Both the position numbers and the translations under genes were made by a program. Source: Candidatus Cloacimonas sp. 4484_140 (GTDB taxonomy: Bacteria > Cloacimonadota > Cloacimonadia > JGIOTU-2). From it: DNA of 6,783 bases. The notes under the pieces were generated by a model, which saw nothing but the letters and a program-made list of their open reading frames with translations, was not told where the DNA came from and searched no databases. Each line of letters begins with the position of its first letter. The stretch's first letter is position 1. Where the stretch lies: NCBI GenBank assembly GCA_002049945.1, contig MVCT01000080.1, forward strand, positions 1 through 6,783, in the 5' to 3' direction. Positions 4,516-6,783 of this stretch are shown here, piece after piece.

Positions 4516-6783
4516 ATGGCAGATATAAAAATTTTATTGAATGGAAAAGAAGTAACTGTACGAGAAGGTCAGACGATCCTCGAAGTTGCTACTGAATACG
4601 GCATTGAGATACCAACTCTTTGCAACGACGAATATTTGAAACCCTACGGCTCGTGCTGGGTCTGCTTGGTAGAAGTGAAAGGTGCAAAGGGTTTTGTCCC
4701 TTCCTGTGCCACAAAAGTTTATGAGGGAATGGAAGTCAATACAGATTCCGAGGAGGTGCATGCTGCGCGACAAATGGCTCTGGAACTTCTCCTTTCGGAC
4801 CACTATGCGGATTGTACTGCTCCCTGTATCCTGGAATGTCCGGCACGGGTTGATGTGCAGGGATATATAGCATTGGTTAATAACGGACTATATCACGAAG
4901 CGGTCAAGCTCATCAAAGAACGGCTCCCTTTACCACTTTCCGTAGGACGTATTTGCCCTGCTTTCTGCGAAAAAGAATGCCGTCGTCAGATCATCGATGA
5001 GCCCATTGCAATACGCCAGATCAAGCGATATGCTGCGGATAAAGATATTGAAGATTCTGCGAATACATACATTCCTGAGTGTAAACCTTCAACAGGTAAA
5101 GATGTTGCAATTATCGGCGCAGGTCCGGCTGGTTTGACAGTTGCCTATTATCTTGCACAACAGGGACATAAATGTAAAATTTACGAGGCAATGCCCGAAA
5201 GCGGAGGTATGCTTCGTTATGGTATTCCCGAATATCGTTTACCCAAAGAAATACTCGATAAAGAAATAAATTTGATAAAGAAACTCGGAGTAGAAATTCA
5301 TAATAATGAACGTCTCGGAAGAGATTTCACACTTCAATTTCTATATAAAGAATACGATGCTGTATTTTTGGGCTTTGGCGCATGGACTGCGGTCAGCATG
5401 CACATCGAGGGGGAGGACCTCGAAGGATGCTATCTTGGTATTGATTTTCTTCGCGATGTAGTTGATGGAAAGATCACAAAAATTGGAAAGAAAGTTGCAG
5501 TGATCGGTGGGGGAAATACCGCTATCGATGCGGCAAGAACAGCTCTTCGTCTTGGTGCGGAAAAAGTCCTGATCGTGTACCGCCGCGCTGAGGAACAGAT
5601 GCCTGCCGATGAAGCGGAAGTAATAGATGCAAAAGAAGAAGGAGTCGAATTTCATCTGCTGCAGAATCCTACAAAGATCATCGGAAAAAACGGCAAGGTT
5701 GAAGGTATGCAGATCATCAAAATGCGTCTCGGAGAACCGGACAGCAGCGGCAGACGCAGGCCAGTTCCTCTTGAAAACTCTGAATTCATTATGCAGATCG
5801 ATACGGTTATTCCAGCTGTAAGCCAGAAACCGGATACGCAATTCCTGCTCGATGAAATTGCAAAAATAAACGGAAAAAATCTTAATCTGACACGATGGAG
5901 CACAATTGAAGTCGATGAAGACACAATGTGTACAAACATCAATAAGATATTTGCCGGCGGAGATCTTACAAGAGGTCCCTCTACAGTTATTGAATGCGTT
6001 GCAGATGCCTACAAAGCAGCCAAGAGCATCGATGCATTCCTTAAGGGTGAAGAAATTCATCAAAAGGAAAAATTCAACAGCAAAAAAGCTGAATCATATA
6101 AAGACCTCGATCCTGAAGATTTCAAAGAATACGAGAAAGCGTCCCGAGTTTCTTCAGAGCATCTCGATGTAAAAGAAAGAATATCAAATTTCAAAGAAGT
6201 TGAGAAAGTTTTTACAAATAAGCAGGTACATGATGAGACTGCTCGCTGTATCGAATGCGGTTGTGATGTCAATCCTACCTGTGTGCTGCGCAAGTATGCA
6301 ACAGATTATGATGTCATTGCCACACGTTTTGTAGGAGAGGTGAACAATCATCCTATTGATAAAACTCATCCATTTATTCTTCGCGATCCAAACAAGTGCG
6401 TAAATTGCGGACGCTGTGTGAGAACCTGTCTTGAAATACAAGGTGTTGGTGCCTTAGGTTATATTTATCGCGGATTTAAAACCCTTGTTGCTCCTGAATT
6501 CGGTGAATCGCTTATGAACACATCCTGTTTGAGCTGCGGAAAATGTATCGATGTCTGTCCTGTCGGTGCGCTTACTCCGAAAAATACACAGTATAAATTA
6601 GCACCTCTTGATTTTGATGAAGTTCAGACAACCTGTGCATTATGCGGAGCCGGCTGCAGCGTCACATACATGAAAAAAGATGACATCATACTAAAAGCTG
6701 AAGCTACTGATAGTCCGTTCACAGGAAACAATGTATGCTTTAATGCTCATTTCGGGTATGAGGTGCTGCAATCACAAGAACGA
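4516..6783 (+). CDS. NuoG-ferredoxin / GltD(NfnB)-like NADPH-FAD / molybdopterin-oxidoreductase fusion, 3'-partial
   Basis: The frame is open to the window edge; 756 residues are visible. Residues 1-72 are a NuoG/HydA-type [2Fe-2S] domain (C36, C47, C50, C64). At 94-167 comes a GltD-type 4Fe-4S domain ('DCTAPC', C99/103/107, and 'GRICPAFCEKEC', C147/151/155). Residues 196-510 are a GltD/NfnB-like flavoprotein: FAD Rossmann 'IGAGPAG' (200-206) with E224, NAD(P) Rossmann 'IGGGNTAIDAA' (330-340), 'VYRRAEEQMPA' (354-364; the YRR arginines typically grip the NADPH 2'-phosphate), and the FAD-closing 'GGDLTRGPSTVIE' (481-493). Then follow a cysteine knot C578/581/583/589, two NuoG-like 4Fe-4S sites (C628/631/634/638 and C671/674/677/681), and a Molybdop-Fe4S4 motif C707-x2-C710-x3-C714-x26-C741. 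It probably joins NADH (NuoF) to NADPH, with a formate-dehydrogenase-like tail off the window. Such tails are often annotated as formate dehydrogenase alpha, but the Lys usually two residues after the last Cys is N743. GTG 4507 is an alternative start. Confidence 0.9.
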   Translation, partial: MADIKILLNGKEVTVREGQTILEVATEYGIEIPTLCNDEYLKPYGSCWVCLVEVKGAKGFVPSCATKVYEGMEVNTDSEEVHAARQMALELLLSDHYADCTAPCILECPARVDVQGYIALVNNGLYHEAVKLIKERLPLPLSVGRICPAFCEKECRRQIIDEPIAIRQIKRYAADKDIEDSANTYIPECKPSTGKDVAIIGAGPAGLTVAYYLAQQGHKCKIYEAMPESGGMLRYGIPEYRLPKEILDKEINLIKKLGVEIHNNERLGRDFTLQFLYKEYDAVFLGFGAWTAVSMHIEGEDLEGCYLGIDFLRDVVDGKITKIGKKVAVIGGGNTAIDAARTALRLGAEKVLIVYRRAEEQMPADEAEVIDAKEEGVEFHLLQNPTKIIGKNGKVEGMQIIKMRLGEPDSSGRRRPVPLENSEFIMQIDTVIPAVSQKPDTQFLLDEIAKINGKNLNLTRWSTIEVDEDTMCTNINKIFAGGDLTRGPSTVIECVADAYKAAKSIDAFLKGEEIHQKEKFNSKKAESYKDLDPEDFKEYEKASRVSSEHLDVKERISNFKEVEKVFTNKQVHDETARCIECGCDVNPTCVLRKYATDYDVIATRFVGEVNNHPIDKTHPFILRDPNKCVNCGRCVRTCLEIQGVGALGYIYRGFKTLVAPEFGESLMNTSCLSCGKCIDVCPVGALTPKNTQYKLAPLDFDEVQTTCALCGAGCSVTYMKKDDIILKAEATDSPFTGNNVCFNAHFGYEVLQSQER

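Noticed and set aside
5341..6063. 240-codon open frame on the minus strand
   Set aside because: It lies wholly inside the GltD-like part of the fusion gene, whose + frame has clear motifs; the minus-strand product is Cys/Phe-rich without any recognisable domain and is a shadow of the coding strand.
4516..6783. Reading the fusion gene as an [FeFe]-hydrogenase HydA subunit
   Set aside because: The N-terminal ferredoxin pattern is HydA-like, but after the paired 4Fe-4S sites the sequence enters a molybdopterin-type C-x2-C-x3-C-x26-C motif, and no H-cluster signature is present in the window.

Overview
The window reads as a piece of a bacterial chromosome from an anaerobe, most likely in the FCB group. 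Cloacimonadota or a relative is my best guess, but only an inference. The two main clues are a large secreted beta-sandwich protein ending in a Por/T9SS-type C-terminal sorting domain (SPNPF motif, ends KILLLN), and a soluble NuoE/NuoF/NuoG-like iron-sulfur flavoenzyme operon of the kind used by fermentative or syntrophic anaerobes. No rRNA, tRNA, CRISPR array, insertion sequence or phage gene was seen. All genes are on the + strand.

Layout: (1) Positions 1-1226 hold the 3' part of a gene for a secreted multidomain protein: a MAM/immune-inhibitor-A-like beta-sandwich, an Ig-like domain, another beta-sandwich, and a sorting domain. The reading frame breaks near 849-864, so the sorting domain lies one frame away from the rest. 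(2) Positions 1241-2068 encode a TrmB-family winged-helix regulator. (3) Positions 2069-2226 are an intergenic region with small inverted repeats and a weak candidate promoter. (4) Positions 2227-6783 hold three tightly spaced co-directional genes: a NuoE/HydC-like [2Fe-2S] subunit, a NuoF/HydB-like FMN/NADH subunit, and a long fusion protein cut by the window's right edge.

The third operon gene is the most notable object. Its visible 756 residues contain, in order: a NuoG/HydA-type [2Fe-2S] ferredoxin domain; a complete GltD/NfnB-like NADPH:FAD oxidoreductase with its own 4Fe-4S domain; a cysteine-rich linker; a NuoG/HydA-type pair of 4Fe-4S sites; and the start of a molybdopterin-oxidoreductase (formate dehydrogenase/NuoG-like) Fe4S4 domain. 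Together the three subunits would join an NADH site (FMN, NuoF) to an NADPH site (FAD, GltD-like) through a chain of Fe-S clusters, with a possible third terminus at the molybdopterin-type domain. The layout resembles NADH/NADPH/ferredoxin transhydrogenases of the Sporomusa-type Nfn (Stn) family and HydABC-type bifurcating enzymes, here extended by a formate-dehydrogenase-like module. The actual reaction cannot be settled from this window, particularly because the molybdopterin domain is cut off after its first cluster motif.

The left part (secreted protein, regulator) is visibly more AT-rich than the operon. The TrmB-like protein directly upstream is the natural candidate regulator of the redox operon, by position only.
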